64,000 nucleotides of DNA from Acidobacterium sp. S8 (GCF_009765985.1 NZ_LMUM01000013.1:1-64000), one strand, 5' to 3'. Counted from the stretch's first letter, positions 42,754-53,200 are shown. Notes: a model not told the origin generated them from the sequence alone. Made by a program: numbers and translations.

Positions 42754-42884
42754 GATTGCTCCTCTGGCTGTTTAGAGATGGAAACGCTACCAAGCGAGTT
42801 GTATCACAGCCTTTTTCGATATCAACCTGTCTCTTTGGTAATGAAAGCACGGAAGCAATAAACACTTCCGTGCCACGAATTTCA

Positions 42885-44639
42885 TTACCGCGCGAGAACT
42901 GCGTCGGGCTTCTCGACCGTCTGCTGGACCCGCTCTTCCGGAAAGTAGGCGTTGACCACGTACTGCTCGAGCATGCGCTGCGTGTTGAAGAACGAACCGT
43001 TGAGGGCAATGGTGGAACGCATGATGCGTCTCCACTGCTGCGGCTGGCTATAAAAGAGCGGTAGCAGGACACGTTCAAGGTGATCGTAGAGCGAACCGGC
43101 TTCATCGGCCTCGTCATCGTTGTCTTCGATAGCCCATCCGGTGACGCCCTCGATCCAGCCTTCGATCCACCAGCCATCAAGAATGCTGAGGCTAGGTACT
43201 CCGTTGAGCGCTGCCTTCATGCCACTGGTTCCAGAGGCTTCATAGGGCCGCTTGGGGGTATTGAGCCAGACGTCAACGCCGCTGGTCAGCAGCGCACCCA
43301 GCTCCCATTCGTAATTTTCGAGATAGATAATGCGAATCGCATCGGAATTGAGCTCTTTCGCCAGCTCGATGACGTGGCGAATCTTTGCCTTGCCAGGCTC
43401 GTCGGCGGGATGAGCCTTACCGCTGTAGAGAATCTGCAGGCCGCCCTGTTCGTGGGCGCAACGGACGAGGCGTTCAGGGTCTGTGAAGAGGAGATCTGCA
43501 CGCTTGTACGTCGCGGCACGGCGGGCAAAGCCGATGGTGAAGACGTCGGCCTTCAAAGTGATTCCGGTGCGCTGCGCGACCGTGTCGATGAGGAGTTGCT
43601 TTGCCTGGGTATGAGCGCTTTCGATCTCCTCCTCGGAAATGTCGATGGCATAGCGAAGGGTGACGTTATCCTGCCGCCAGCGGGGCATGTGGCGGTCGAA
43701 GATGCTCTGGAAAGGTGCGGAAGTCCAGGTCGCTGCGTGTACGCCGTTGGTGATGGCGCTGATGTTGTACTCCGGAAACATTTCCCGGGAGACCTTGCCG
43801 TGCTGCATGGCTACGCCGTTCACAAATCGCGAGAAACGGAGGGCGATGTAAGTCATATTCAGCAGGCCTTCGTGCGTGCAGTCTTTCTTCTCAAGAAAAG
43901 AGGTGCGCTTATCGCCCAGAATACGGTGGGCCTGTTCGAGCGAGAAGCGATCGTGGCCGGCAGGCACGGGCGTATGCGTAGTGAAGACGCACTTCTGGCG
44001 GACGACGGCGATATCCTGATCGTTGGCTGTGGCCAGCGGCTGACCCTGTAACTGGTCTTCAAGCAGCGCCAGTGTAAGCAACGCGGCGTGACCCTCGTTC
44101 ATGTGATAGACGGCAGCCTTGTAGTCCAGAGCGTCAAGGATTCGCACGCCGCCAATACCGAGGATGATTTCCTGACGGAGGCGATAGTCGCTATCGCCAC
44201 CGTAAAGCCGATCCGTGAGGACGCGGTCGCGGGGGTCATTCTGGTCGAGGTCGGCATCGAGAAAATAGATCGCGATGCTGTGGCCGGTGACGCCGTGAAG
44301 GTCATAACGCCAGGCCCGAACTGCTACCGGGCGGCCTTCGATTTCGATGGTGATGACAGGCGCTTCCGGTGAGAGCCTCTCCTCGATATTCCAAGGCTGC
44401 GGCTCTTCGGTCTGAACGCCATTTGCATCGAGGTACTGGCGGAAATAGCCTTTGCGATGTGCCAGGGTTACAGCTGCCAGAGGCAGCCCCATGTCGGCAG
44501 CAGAACGCAGTGTGTCGCCGGCGAGGACGCCCAGTCCACCGCTGTAGGTAGGCATGTCCGGAGCTACTGCAATTTCCATGGAAAAGTAAGCAATGCGAGA
44601 GTTCTCGCTACAGGAAGAGATAGTAGTCAACAGGCTCAT
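42885..44639 (-). CDS. glgP: Alpha-glucan phosphorylase, short form
   Basis: A 584-residue PLP-dependent phosphorylase that releases glucose 1-phosphate from glycogen or maltodextrin. The start RIAYFSMEIAVAPDMPTYSGG is typical of the alpha-glucan family phosphorylases (TIGR02094 type). YHMNEGHAALLTL, FTTHTPVPAGHDRF, NISAITNGVHAATW and GFARRAATYKRADL follow. The PLP Lys is in GTSGMKAALNGVPSLS. It is shorter than E. coli-type enzymes (about 800) because the N- and C-terminal extensions of that type are absent. It is followed upstream by galK and a mutarotase-like gene on the same strand, a small sugar-use cluster. Confidence 0.9.
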   Translation of the reverse strand: MSLLTTISSCSENSRIAYFSMEIAVAPDMPTYSGGLGVLAGDTLRSAADMGLPLAAVTLAHRKGYFRQYLDANGVQTEEPQPWNIEERLSPEAPVITIEIEGRPVAVRAWRYDLHGVTGHSIAIYFLDADLDQNDPRDRVLTDRLYGGDSDYRLRQEIILGIGGVRILDALDYKAAVYHMNEGHAALLTLALLEDQLQGQPLATANDQDIAVVRQKCVFTTHTPVPAGHDRFSLEQAHRILGDKRTSFLEKKDCTHEGLLNMTYIALRFSRFVNGVAMQHGKVSREMFPEYNISAITNGVHAATWTSAPFQSIFDRHMPRWRQDNVTLRYAIDISEEEIESAHTQAKQLLIDTVAQRTGITLKADVFTIGFARRAATYKRADLLFTDPERLVRCAHEQGGLQILYSGKAHPADEPGKAKIRHVIELAKELNSDAIRIIYLENYEWELGALLTSGVDVWLNTPKRPYEASGTSGMKAALNGVPSLSILDGWWIEGWIEGVTGWAIEDNDDEADEAGSLYDHLERVLLPLFYSQPQQWRRIMRSTIALNGSFFNTQRMLEQYVVNAYFPEERVQQTVEKPDAVLAR

Positions 44640-44826
44640 TCAACTCATTTCCCTGCGCACGCAACGGCCGATGAAAAGCCCGCTGACCGACAAGGGCGGC
44701 GCAGATGCAGTTGCCTTCGCCGGTCTTCTGAAGATAATTCGGCGTGGCAACCATGGGGATAGTGAAATCTTAACGGCGCACTTGCAATCTGAGTGAGGGA
44801 AATTTCCTCAGCTTATTACTTCGGGT

Positions 44827-45996
44827 TCAATTCGTGCCTGAATGTTCCACTTTGTGTGCGCCTGCCGACGCGCGGCTCATATAGATTTCGGGGCGGATAC
44901 TTGTTTCTTTTTCATAGCCCTCCGCGATCCGGGAAGCAAACTGTTCGGCATAAATGGACTCCACCAGATTGACCGTGCAACCTCCAAATCCTCCGCCGGT
45001 GAGACGAGCGCCAATACAGCCTTCCAGTGGCAGGGCGAGCTGCACCATGATGTCGGCTTCGGGGCAGCTTGCCTCGAAATCGTCGCGATAGCTGGCGTGG
45101 GCTTCGGCCATCAGGCGGCCCAGTGTCTTCAGATCGCCGGCTTCAAGAGCATCGGCTGCGGCTACGGTGCGGACGTTTTCGGTCACGATGTGGCGGCAGC
45201 GCTTGAGCACGTTCGCGGGCATCTCGTGACCCCAGCGGTCAAGGTCTTCCATAGTAGCGTCCCGCAGAAAACGAATCTCGGGGCGGTGGCTATGGAGAAT
45301 TGCTGTGCCTTCTTCCACTTCGGCGCGGCGGATTCCGTATTCGCCGCCGGCGTGCGAATGCTTGACCATGGTGTTGCAGATGACCAGGCTGAGGTGCTTT
45401 GGGATGGGAGCGAGGCGGAAATCGAGGCTGCGGCAATCGAGCAGCAGGGCTGAATCGGCGGCACCGCAGCAGGAGACGAACTGATCCATAATGCCGCAGG
45501 GCGCGCCGACGTAGTCGTTTTCAGCACGCTGGCAGAGCAGGGCGATCTTCGGCAACGGCAGGGTGGTTCGGGCAAGGTGCAGCATGGCCAGCATAGTGGC
45601 TACTTCAATCGATGCCGAAGAGCTGAGGCCAGCACCCAGGGGAACATTGCCTTCGAGCGTCAGGTGAAAGCCGGGAACGTTAATACCTTCCTGCTGCAGG
45701 ATGGAAACGACGCCGAAGGGATAATCGCTCCAATGATGTGAACCCTGAGTGCCGATGTCTTGCATCTTGCGCTCGATTGTCTGGCCAAAATTTCTGGACA
45801 AAATTGTGCCATTCGCATCGTTGCTGGGCGAGATGGCAGCGACGGTGGCAAAGTCGATCGCTGCAGGCATGACGAAACCGTCTGCATAATCGGTATGCTC
45901 GCCGATGAGATTGACGCGACCCGGCGCGATGAAGACCGCGGGCTCATGGCCAAACCTTTCCTTATGGATTTTTCTGATACCGTTTACATCCAACAT
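44827..45996 (-). CDS. galK: Galactokinase
   Basis: A 389-residue GHMP kinase phosphorylating galactose at C1, the entry to the Leloir pathway. The galactokinase signature GRVNLIGEHTDYADGF is at about residue 30. The GHMP ATP loop PLGAGLSSSAS and the C-terminal motif RLTGGGFGGCTVNL are complete. GIMDQFVSCCG carries the catalytic Asp. ATG 45996 was chosen over a TTG three codons earlier because AAGGGA is better placed for it. It starts about 38 nt after the mutarotase-like gene. Confidence 0.95.
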   Translation of the reverse strand: MLDVNGIRKIHKERFGHEPAVFIAPGRVNLIGEHTDYADGFVMPAAIDFATVAAISPSNDANGTILSRNFGQTIERKMQDIGTQGSHHWSDYPFGVVSILQQEGINVPGFHLTLEGNVPLGAGLSSSASIEVATMLAMLHLARTTLPLPKIALLCQRAENDYVGAPCGIMDQFVSCCGAADSALLLDCRSLDFRLAPIPKHLSLVICNTMVKHSHAGGEYGIRRAEVEEGTAILHSHRPEIRFLRDATMEDLDRWGHEMPANVLKRCRHIVTENVRTVAAADALEAGDLKTLGRLMAEAHASYRDDFEASCPEADIMVQLALPLEGCIGARLTGGGFGGCTVNLVESIYAEQFASRIAEGYEKETSIRPEIYMSRASAGAHKVEHSGTN

Positions 45997-46034
45997 TCGC
46001 GCCAATCCCTTGCCAAAAAATTAAAAACCCGTGT

Positions 46035-47024
46035 TTACGATACACCACTTACCTGCAATTCGAGCGTCCAGTTATCTTCTGACTGTGGAGAAAGCCGGCG
46101 GGCACGGCCTTCCTGCATGGCTGTGGCGAGAGAATCGCCCTGAGCGGTGCATGGCTCAAGGGCAACGCAGTGCTGACGAACGCTCTGGTGCTCGGGCCAG
46201 CCGCCATAACAGAGCCATAATCCCAGATACGGAAGCTGCTTCGGATCGAATTGGAAGGCCACGCGGCGATTCAGGCGCTTGCGCTCAATCGCGCACCAGC
46301 CTTCGGCTGGAGAGTGCGTGAACAGCTTGTCTCCGATGCCATCTTCCGCGCCGCCAGCGATGCTGAGGTCGATGGCTTGTCTTGGGATCGTTGTTTGCGG
46401 CCATGTATGCTGCGTTCCCTGCTGGCCGAGGCGATTCTGGCCTGAGCCTTCGACTATGACGTCGGTCACGGAAGAAGGGAGAACGATGAGGTCGCCCTTC
46501 TCGACAGCAAATCCGGGGTGGGCTGACCAGAGATATTCCACCGAATCAGAGCCGCGGTTGCACACGCTGTAAGAGACACGGAGACGATTGTCGTCCAGCC
46601 GCAGGGTTTTGCGAAAGCTGAGCGGCAGGCTGAAGCCTTCGGCTGAAAGCGTGACTTCGCTGCCGCTTTGCGAGTCCACTACCCAGGGCACTTGCCAGAA
46701 ATCGCCGTGATCAGGGACTACGACTTTGCCGGATGCGGTTTGCACTTCACAGCCTGCGACGGAAGGCAGGCATTCGTCCCATCCGCTGGCGTCGCCTGCG
46801 TCGAAATTCAAGTATCGAGTGCGCGGAGCATAGGGGCGGAGAGGTTGCTGCAGCAGTTCTTCGTTTTCGGGCAGGATTTGGATCGATCCGATTTTACCGC
46901 CAAGCGATGGCAGGACGGTCACGCGCAGAGCATGGCTTTCAAGTATCAGCTGCTCTATCGACGGATGGGATGACGCGCTGTCTCTCAACTTGTCCGATCC
47001 TGATTTTGCTGCCGCCGCTGTCAT
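46035..47024 (-). CDS. Galactose mutarotase-like protein
   Basis: A 329-residue beta-sandwich protein of the galactose mutarotase-like superfamily. VLPSLGGKIGSIQIL at the start, GWDECLPSVAGCEV, VPDHGDFWQVPW (catalytic-His region) and YLWSAHPGFAVEKGD fit the aldose 1-epimerase fold. It is more divergent than true GalM, so interconversion of sugar anomers is probable but not certain. It lies directly upstream of galK, which supports a role in galactose use. An in-frame GTG two codons earlier is an alternative start. Confidence 0.78.
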   Translation of the reverse strand: MTAAAAKSGSDKLRDSASSHPSIEQLILESHALRVTVLPSLGGKIGSIQILPENEELLQQPLRPYAPRTRYLNFDAGDASGWDECLPSVAGCEVQTASGKVVVPDHGDFWQVPWVVDSQSGSEVTLSAEGFSLPLSFRKTLRLDDNRLRVSYSVCNRGSDSVEYLWSAHPGFAVEKGDLIVLPSSVTDVIVEGSGQNRLGQQGTQHTWPQTTIPRQAIDLSIAGGAEDGIGDKLFTHSPAEGWCAIERKRLNRRVAFQFDPKQLPYLGLWLCYGGWPEHQSVRQHCVALEPCTAQGDSLATAMQEGRARRLSPQSEDNWTLELQVSGVS

Positions 47025-47151
47025 TTCCACCGGATATGACTCCTTCCGAATGTATGCGCTTTCATCAGGGATAACAGAAACTCCCTGCCAACAGCAATAG
47101 TCTGTTCAGCCTGTGCGCCGTATTCTTCAAATCTTTACGAGACCGGATTGA

Positions 47152-47415
47152 TTAAACGTAAGTCTCGTCGATGTAACACCAGCGCCAGTCTTCGCCGCGC
47201 TCGGCCGATTGCATGATGGGGTGCTGGGTGGCATGGAAATGCGCTGTCGCGTGGCGATTCTTCGACGAGTCGCAGCAGCCGACGTGGCCGCATTCGAGGC
47301 ACATACGCAGGTGCACCCAGCTGTCGCCTGTCTTCAGGCACTCTTCGCAGCCCTTGCTGCCGGGCTTTACCTTCTTTACGTGGTCTTTGACGTGAGTACA
47401 GGCTGTTTGCGGCAT
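47152..47415 (-). CDS. UBP-type zinc-finger protein
   Basis: An 87-residue protein made of one UBP-type zinc finger. Cys/His ligands are visible in GCEECLKTGDSWVHLRMCLE, CGHVGCCDSS, HATAHFHATQHP and WCYIDE. In eukaryotes this domain binds the ubiquitin C-terminus; bacterial stand-alone versions are widespread but unexplained. It follows mnmG by 20 nt on the same strand, so co-transcription is likely. All expected metal ligands seem present. Confidence 0.85.
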   Translation of the reverse strand: MPQTACTHVKDHVKKVKPGSKGCEECLKTGDSWVHLRMCLECGHVGCCDSSKNRHATAHFHATQHPIMQSAERGEDWRWCYIDETYV

Positions 47416-47435
47416 TTCATCTCCATGATTTGCGA

Positions 47436-49688
47436 TTAGACGCTCTTTGCTAATCCACGCTTCGCCTGGATTTCAATGTACACGTTGATGAGGGAGAGCG
47501 CAGCCGGGGTGACGCCGGGGATGCGGCTCGCCTGCCCGATGGTCTGGGGACGGACGCGCAGGAGCTTCTCCTGCATCTCGCGGGAGAGGCCGCTGACGTT
47601 CTTGTAGTCGAACCAGTCGGGGATGGCACGCTCTTCGGCCTTCTTGAGCTTCTCGATGGCCTTCTTCTGTTGGTCGAGATAGCCGGAGTATTTGATCTCG
47701 GTTTCGACGGATTTGAGCTCGTTGCGGACTTGCGCGGATAAGACCGGGCCTGAAGGCCCTTTTTCGGTGGCCGCTGGATTCACCGGCCTAAAGGCCGGTG
47801 CTTCTATCGAGCCTTGCTGCGCAAGACTTACGGAAACTGCAGGTTCCTCGACTGCGCCGCTATACGGCTTCGCTCGGAATGACAATTCGTCAGCGTTTGC
47901 GAGCCAAGCGGCGAAGAGCGTGCTCTCGGAGGCGGTCAGTTCTTCGCGGATCACCGGGAAGAGCAGATCGATGGTCACTTCAGGGCGCTTGAGCAGTTGC
48001 GCATAGGTCTGCCCGGCGATGTTGCCTAGTTGCCCGGCAAGTTCAGGCAGGAGCGCTTGCAGGCGTTCGACGTTGGTCTTCTTCGTAGCGAGAAGCTTTT
48101 CCAGCGCTACGGCGCGGGCTTGCTTCTGCTCGTAGTCGGTCCAGGCTTCATCGGCGATGAGGCCGAGGCGGCGGCCGTGCGGCGTGAGGCGGCGGTCGGC
48201 GTTGTCGATGCGGAGATGGAGGCGGAACTCTGCGCGCGAGGTGAACATGCGGTAGGGCTCGTTGGTGCCCTTGCTGATGAGGTCGTCGATGAGGATGCCG
48301 GTGTAGGCTTCGGTGCGGTCGAGGGTGAATGGCGCTTCGCCCTTGACATAAAGGGCGGCGTTGATTCCGGCCATCAGGCCCTGGCAGGCGGCTTCTTCAT
48401 AGCCGGAGGTTCCGTTGATCTGTCCGGCAAGATAGAGGCCTTGGAACTGCTTTACGCGCAGGCTCCGGTCGAGTTCGGTAGGGTCGATGGCGTCGTACTC
48501 AATGGCGTAGCCGGGGCGCAGCATCTCGGCGTTCTCGAGGCCGGGAATGGAGTGGACGATCTCCCACTGGACTTCCATCGGCAGCGAGGTGGACATGCCG
48601 TTGACGTAGACTTCGTGCGTGTTGAGGCCTTCGGGTTCGAGGAAGAACTGGTGCTGCTCCTTGTCGGGGAACTTGACGACTTTGTCCTCGATCGAGGGGC
48701 AGTAGCGCGGGCCGGTCGCGGTGATCTGGCCGGAGTACATGGGCGAACGCATGACGTTCTCGCGGATCAAACGTAGCGTTTCCGGCGTTGTGTGCGCGAT
48801 ATGGCAGGAGATCTGGCGCTGCTTGATCTCTTTGGTGCGGAAGCTGAAGGGCGTCGGATCTTTGTCTCCAGGCTGCTCTTCGAACTGCTTCCAGTTAATC
48901 GTGCGGCCGTCGAGACGCGGCGGTGTTCCGGTCTTCAGGCGGCAGCCGCGCAGGCCGAGGCGCTTCAGTGCTTCGCCTAACAGGACCGATGGCGGTTCGC
49001 CGCTTCGGCCTGCGGGGTAGTTCTCTTCGCCGCAGTGGATGAGGCCGTTGAGGAATGTTCCGGTGGTGATCACGACTGCGCCTGCGTGCACGATGCGGTT
49101 GTCGCGGAGTTTTACGCCGATGATGCGGAGTGAAGGATGCGCTTCGCGCAACTGAGACGCAGCTTGCGCTGCGGGTCCTTCGACTGCGACGCGCTCATGC
49201 GCGTCTCCGCTCAGGATGACATCGGTTGGTGGAACTGCAGGTCCCTCCGCTTCGGTCGGGATGACAATTCCGTTTATTCCATCTGCATTTGCGGGAGCGA
49301 AAACAACATCCGCGACTTCGGCTTGTTTGATGAACAAATTTGGCTGCGATTCGAGCATTTCGCGCATTTTTACGCGGTATTGCTGCTTGTCGCATTGCGC
49401 TCGGGGCGACCATACGGCCGGGCCGCGGGAGGTGTTCAGCAGGCGGAACTGGATGCCGACCGCATCCGCCATTTCGCCCATGATGCCGCCCAAAGCGTCG
49501 ACTTCGCGGACGAGATGGCCTTTGGCAATGCCGCCGATGGCGGGGTTGCAGGACATCTGCGCGATGAGGTCGAGGTTCAGCGTGAACAGGGCTGTGCGCA
49601 GGCCCATGCGGGCCGCCGCCATGGCCGCTTCGCAGCCGGCGTGTCCGGCTCCGACGACGACTACATCGTACTGTTCGGTGAATGGCAT
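47436..49688 (-). CDS. mnmG: tRNA uridine-5-carboxymethylaminomethyl modification enzyme, enlarged
   Basis: A 750-residue FAD enzyme that with MnmE installs the cmnm5 group on U34 of several tRNAs. The FAD site [72 protein letters not shown] and [17 protein letters not shown] are intact. The C-terminal MnmE-binding region is also complete ([10 protein letters not shown] ... [15 protein letters not shown]). It exceeds the usual length (about 630) by roughly 115 residues, in two blocks: about 130-189 and 600-651. Both are low-similarity and encoded by dispersed-repeat DNA. Whether these loops affect activity is unknown. Confidence 0.95.
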   Translation of the reverse strand: MPFTEQYDVVVVGAGHAGCEAAMAAARMGLRTALFTLNLDLIAQMSCNPAIGGIAKGHLVREVDALGGIMGEMADAVGIQFRLLNTSRGPAVWSPRAQCDKQQYRVKMREMLESQPNLFIKQAEVADVVFAPANADGINGIVIPTEAEGPAVPPTDVILSGDAHERVAVEGPAAQAASQLREAHPSLRIIGVKLRDNRIVHAGAVVITTGTFLNGLIHCGEENYPAGRSGEPPSVLLGEALKRLGLRGCRLKTGTPPRLDGRTINWKQFEEQPGDKDPTPFSFRTKEIKQRQISCHIAHTTPETLRLIRENVMRSPMYSGQITATGPRYCPSIEDKVVKFPDKEQHQFFLEPEGLNTHEVYVNGMSTSLPMEVQWEIVHSIPGLENAEMLRPGYAIEYDAIDPTELDRSLRVKQFQGLYLAGQINGTSGYEEAACQGLMAGINAALYVKGEAPFTLDRTEAYTGILIDDLISKGTNEPYRMFTSRAEFRLHLRIDNADRRLTPHGRRLGLIADEAWTDYEQKQARAVALEKLLATKKTNVERLQALLPELAGQLGNIAGQTYAQLLKRPEVTIDLLFPVIREELTASESTLFAAWLANADELSFRAKPYSGAVEEPAVSVSLAQQGSIEAPAFRPVNPAATEKGPSGPVLSAQVRNELKSVETEIKYSGYLDQQKKAIEKLKKAEERAIPDWFDYKNVSGLSREMQEKLLRVRPQTIGQASRIPGVTPAALSLINVYIEIQAKRGLAKSV
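47736..47891. repeat. Repeat insertion 2 inside mnmG
   Basis: This block encodes MnmG residues about 600-651. It holds GGGCCTGAAGGCCC (47746-47759), the perfect hairpin CACCGGCCTAAAGGCCGGTG (47781-47800) followed by CTTCTA, and at 47837-47885 a unit starting CTGCAGGTTCCTCGACTGCG and ending CTTCGCTCGGAATGACAA. The same hairpin pair occurs at 49886-49937; the second unit recurs at 49169-49221 and 49235-49267. Confidence 0.8.
49122..49303. repeat. Repeat insertion 1 inside mnmG
   Basis: This block encodes MnmG residues about 130-189. It contains two copies of the motif that begins CTGCRGGTCC and ends GGATGACA: 49169-49221 (long form, including CGCTCATGCGCGTC) and 49235-49267 (short form CTGCAGGTCCCTCCGCTTCG...). 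The reading frame passes through without stops. The rest of the block has low similarity to MnmG. Confidence 0.7.
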
Positions 49689-49734
49689 AACTGTCCAGCT
49701 TTATTCTAGCTGGTTGGTGGTGTCGGCGGGGTGA

Positions 49735-49866
49735 CTACCCCCTCCCCCTCCGGGGGATCTATCTTTTGTGTATTTTCAAACACTTAGCGGGGCATCATCC
49801 CCCGCTATCCCACTGATATGACGTGGTTTAGATGGTTTCTAGTGTTTTCAATCACTTAGCGGGGGT
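49735..49866 (+). repeat. Dispersed repeat element, copy 2
   Basis: Reverse-oriented relative of 2901-3038. It begins with CTACCCCCTCCCCCTCC (49735-49751), has the palindromic core CACTTAGCGGGG...CCCCCGCTA at about 49781-49807 and an exact 19-base match (49840-49858) to the other copy's complement. In this copy the long palindrome is degraded on its right side, so arms are shorter. Confidence 0.7.
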
Positions 49867-49885
49867 CTGCGTCCCAAATATTCCC

Positions 49886-50060
49886 GGGCCTGAAGGCCCT
49901 TTTGAAATTGTCTTGGTCACCGGGCTAAAGCCCGGTGCTTCTACCCGGTCTTGCCTTCGTCACCAAACTAACGCCCGTGCTTCTCACTAGACCAAAGCCC
50001 AAGTGTTTCCACCTGTTCTTACGTTTGTTGCCGGGCTAAAGGCCGATGCTTCCACCCTGT
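49886..50060 (+). repeat. Tandem degenerate hairpin array
   Basis: GGGCCTGAAGGCCC (49886-49899) and the perfect hairpin CACCGGGCTAAAGCCCGGTG (49918-49937) are followed by three decayed relatives at about 49961, 49990 and 50028, each ending in a GCTTCT/GCTTCC or GTTTCC tail. Spacing varies (about 30-43 nt). No coding frame. It lies in the spacer between mnmG and the TonB-dependent receptor gene. Confidence 0.7.
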
Positions 50061-50249
50061 TTATTGGTCCTATATTCAGGATATCAATTTTGTGCGAAAT
50101 ACTCTGCCAAGTTTTTTACGGCGGTAAGTGATTTTATGCGTTTCACTTAGGCGATTTATGAGGCGCACAGGGGGCTTGACAAGAAATTTCACAAATCTGC
50201 CCGGACCTAACTTCGTGGAGGCGATGCCGGGATTTTTATTGCAAAGAAA
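50061..50249. other. Spacer after repeat array
   Basis: No gene supported. It contains GGGGCTTGACAAG near 50170, related to CTTGTCAAG near 2750 in the other repeat-rich spacer, and an AT-rich stretch around 50100-50150 with TAAGTGATTTTATGCG resembling parts of the dispersed element. Confidence 0.4.
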
Positions 50250-50273
50250 ATGCGGCAGCCGAAGCTGCCGCAT
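50250..50273 (-). terminator. Rho-independent terminator of the TonB-dependent receptor gene
   Basis: On the minus strand ATGCGGCAGC-TTCG-GCTGCCGCAT is a perfect 10-bp stem with a stable UUCG tetraloop, followed by TTTTCTTTGC. It lies 22 nt after the receptor stop. Confidence 0.9.
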
Positions 50274-50294
50274 GGTTGGAGAGCGTTTCAGCGA

Positions 50295-53200
50295 CTAGAA
50301 CTCAAAGCGCACGGCTACCTGCACCTGACGCGGGCTGTATGCGTAGTTGCTGTTTACGTTTGTTACCGATGCAAACGATGGGTTGTAGGTCAGCGGAGTG
50401 GTGTAAGTCTGCGGACCGGTGTAACCCTTGGCCGAGACGGCCGGCGTGGAGCTGCCGAACGTGTAACCAAGAGTGTTCACGCTGGTCGTATTCTCGTGAT
50501 TGAAGACGTTGAAGCACTCCGCGATGAGCTGCAGGGTGTACTTTTCGTGGAATTGGATATCCTTCTGACCGCGAAGGTCGAAGACCTCGGCACGGCGATA
50601 GTTGAAGGTATTTCTGCCTAAGACAGGGATATAGGCCGGGCTTCCACCCGCTCCATTCCATCCGGTACTGGGTGAAGTGCCGTTGGGGTAGCTGCTGGTC
50701 GTCAGGCTGTAAGGAAGTCCATTCTGCAACTGAACGAGCGGATTGAGTCTCCAACCATCGAGCAGATAGCTCTCCCAACCCTGGAACTGGTTCGGATACT
50801 TTACGACAGCGTAAGCCACGAAACGATTGGGAACGTTGAAGTTGGAGTTTCCATATTGCGAGGCTTCGCTGGAGTTGGGATCGAGCGGCTGATTCGCGGA
50901 TGCCTGCGTGGACTGGTTCTGGTTGAAGTCCAGTGAGTGCGACCAGGTGTAGCTGGCATCGAAGGTCACGTAGCGCGAGGTCTGGTTGTTGATCTCGGCC
51001 ACGAGAGCGTTGTAGCTGGCGTTAATGTTGCTGACCACGTCTGTAATTGCGGCGAAGTTCGGATTGGCATAGCCGTTGTAGACCTTTGCCGCATAGGTGC
51101 TTCCACAAGCCAGAGGTCCGCAGCTGCCATTGCTGGCGGCCTGAATCGTGTAATTGACCGTGGTGTAGCCATCGCCATTGTTGGTGTTGTTGTCAGGGGC
51201 AGCCGTGTTGACCAGATTGGTGTTCACGAAGTTGGTCAGCTCGCGGCTCTGCGTGCCGAGATAGCTCAGTGAGAATACCGTCTGCGGCCCGAACTGCTGC
51301 TGCAGGGTCAGGTCATACTCCATGGCCTGCGGATTCTGCAGATGCTTGTCGAGATACTGAACGCTGGCTGCGGCGAGGGCCGTCGGCGAGTAGTTGGAAG
51401 GAAGAATCGATGGGAACTGCGGGCCAGCCTGGTAGTTTCTGAAGCTCGAAGAGAACTGAGCGTTCGGTGAGCCTGTCTGAGAGTAGGCGGTGAGCAGGAT
51501 CGCGTTGGGGATGCGGCCGTAGTACATGCCGAAGCCACCGCGTAGTACGGTTGTGCCTTTTCCGTAGACGTTCCAAGCGAAGCCGGCACGCGGGCCGAAG
51601 TTATTTTTGTCATCCGGATGCTGGAGCATCTCCGGAATCGAAGTATAGGACCCGACGGGTTGCTGCAGGTTTTTGTAAGGACCCGGGATGCTCTGGAAGT
51701 CATAACGCAACCCGAGGTTAAGCGTGAGGTTCGGCAGAATCTTCCAGTCATCCTGCCCGAAGAAGCCGTAATCGACGGTGCTCAGGTTGAAGGTGGACTG
51801 GCCGAAGTTCTGACTGAAGGACGAGTAGCAAGGCAGCGTTCCGACGTTGTACTCGTTGGCGCTCGATCCGCAGGTGCCGCTCGGCTTGGCCTGGTCGGCA
51901 AAGAAGTTGCCCAGATATGTATAGGTGAAATCGCCGTTCGGGCTGCTTGCGGCAAGACCCAGACTGTTAATGAGATCGAAATTGTGGACGACGTCGACAC
52001 CGAACTTGAGCGAGTGCTGATTACGAATCCAGCTCACAGTGTCGGCAATCTGCCACTTGCGCTCGTCAGGATACGCGGGACGGAACGCGTAGTACTGGAC
52101 GCCGCTGCTGAAGCCGTTCGAGCTTTGCAGAGAGATGGTGGGAGGCAAGCCCTGGAAGGAGGTTGAGTTCACGAACTGTGCATCATAGGCGCTGACAGGC
52201 TGTGAGTTTTCATCGTTCAACTCGCGGCCATACTGATAGCGAAGCTCGTTAGCGATGGTTGGAGTCAGCACCGAATCAAGCTTAGCCAGACCGTAGTCGA
52301 GCTTTACGAAGTCGTTGCCGAAACCATCGATGCCGTAGGTGTTTGTGGCCTGGGTCTGCACGCCGCCGGGTGAATCCCAGCGCAAGCGGTTGTAGATGAA
52401 GCTGGCGTGATTCTTTCCGTTGATCTGCCAGTCAATCTTCGGCATGTTGATGGTCTGGTCGCCGGTGCGGTGCACGGGGCCGAGGTTTGTGGCGACTGCG
52501 GCGAGGTCAGTGTTGTAGAGGCTGACGGCGGCCGAGTAGCTCGACAGGCCAAGACGCGCCTGGAGTACGCAAGCCTGTGCATCGACGGGGTTCGAAGGAG
52601 CAGTCTTGCCTTGCGAGGAGATGATGGTGGCGCAGTCATAGCCGCCGGGAATATTTGGATCGGGCGCCTGAAAGAATGCGCCGGGATTGGAAGCTACTGC
52701 AGTGCCGGGGAAGTTACGGCGATAGCCGTCATAGGCGTAGAACCAGAAGAGCTTGTCCTTGATGAGCGGACCGCCCACGCCAAGGCCCCACTGCTTACGC
52801 CAGTCTTTCGGCTTGTACTGAATGGTGTTGGTGGTGCCGCTAGCTGCGTCGAAAGTGGTCAGCTTGGTGAAGGGGTTCTTCGCGCCCCAGTCATTGTCGC
52901 GGTCATAGAAGTAAAGCTGACCGTGAATCTGGTTTGTGCCGCTCTTGGTGACGGAGTTGATGACACCGCCGAGGGCGCGTCCATATTCGGCGGAGTAGAC
53001 GCCGGTGTTTACCTGGAACTCCTGCACGGCAACCTGCGGCGTGGAGTAGCCTTCACGGGTGCGGCCACGCTCTTCAGAGAAGTAAGCCTGATTGTCGTCG
53101 GCGCCATCGATCTGGACATTATTCAGCAACGGGCTGATGCCGCGAATGCTGAGAAGTCCGAAGCCGTTTGAATCGGCTACGACACCCGGCGTCAACAGCG

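Noticed and set aside
43080-44051. 323-residue plus-strand frame opposite glgP
   Set aside because: The minus-strand phosphorylase motifs are complete; the plus frame is a codon-bias shadow without recognisable features.
48030-48776. 248-residue plus-strand frame opposite mnmG
   Set aside because: Shadow of a conserved gene; composition (Gly/Val/Ala/Glu) is typical of antisense translation.
49886-50060. CRISPR array
   Set aside because: Repeats are short, degenerate, self-complementary and irregularly spaced, without unique spacers of constant length or cas genes.
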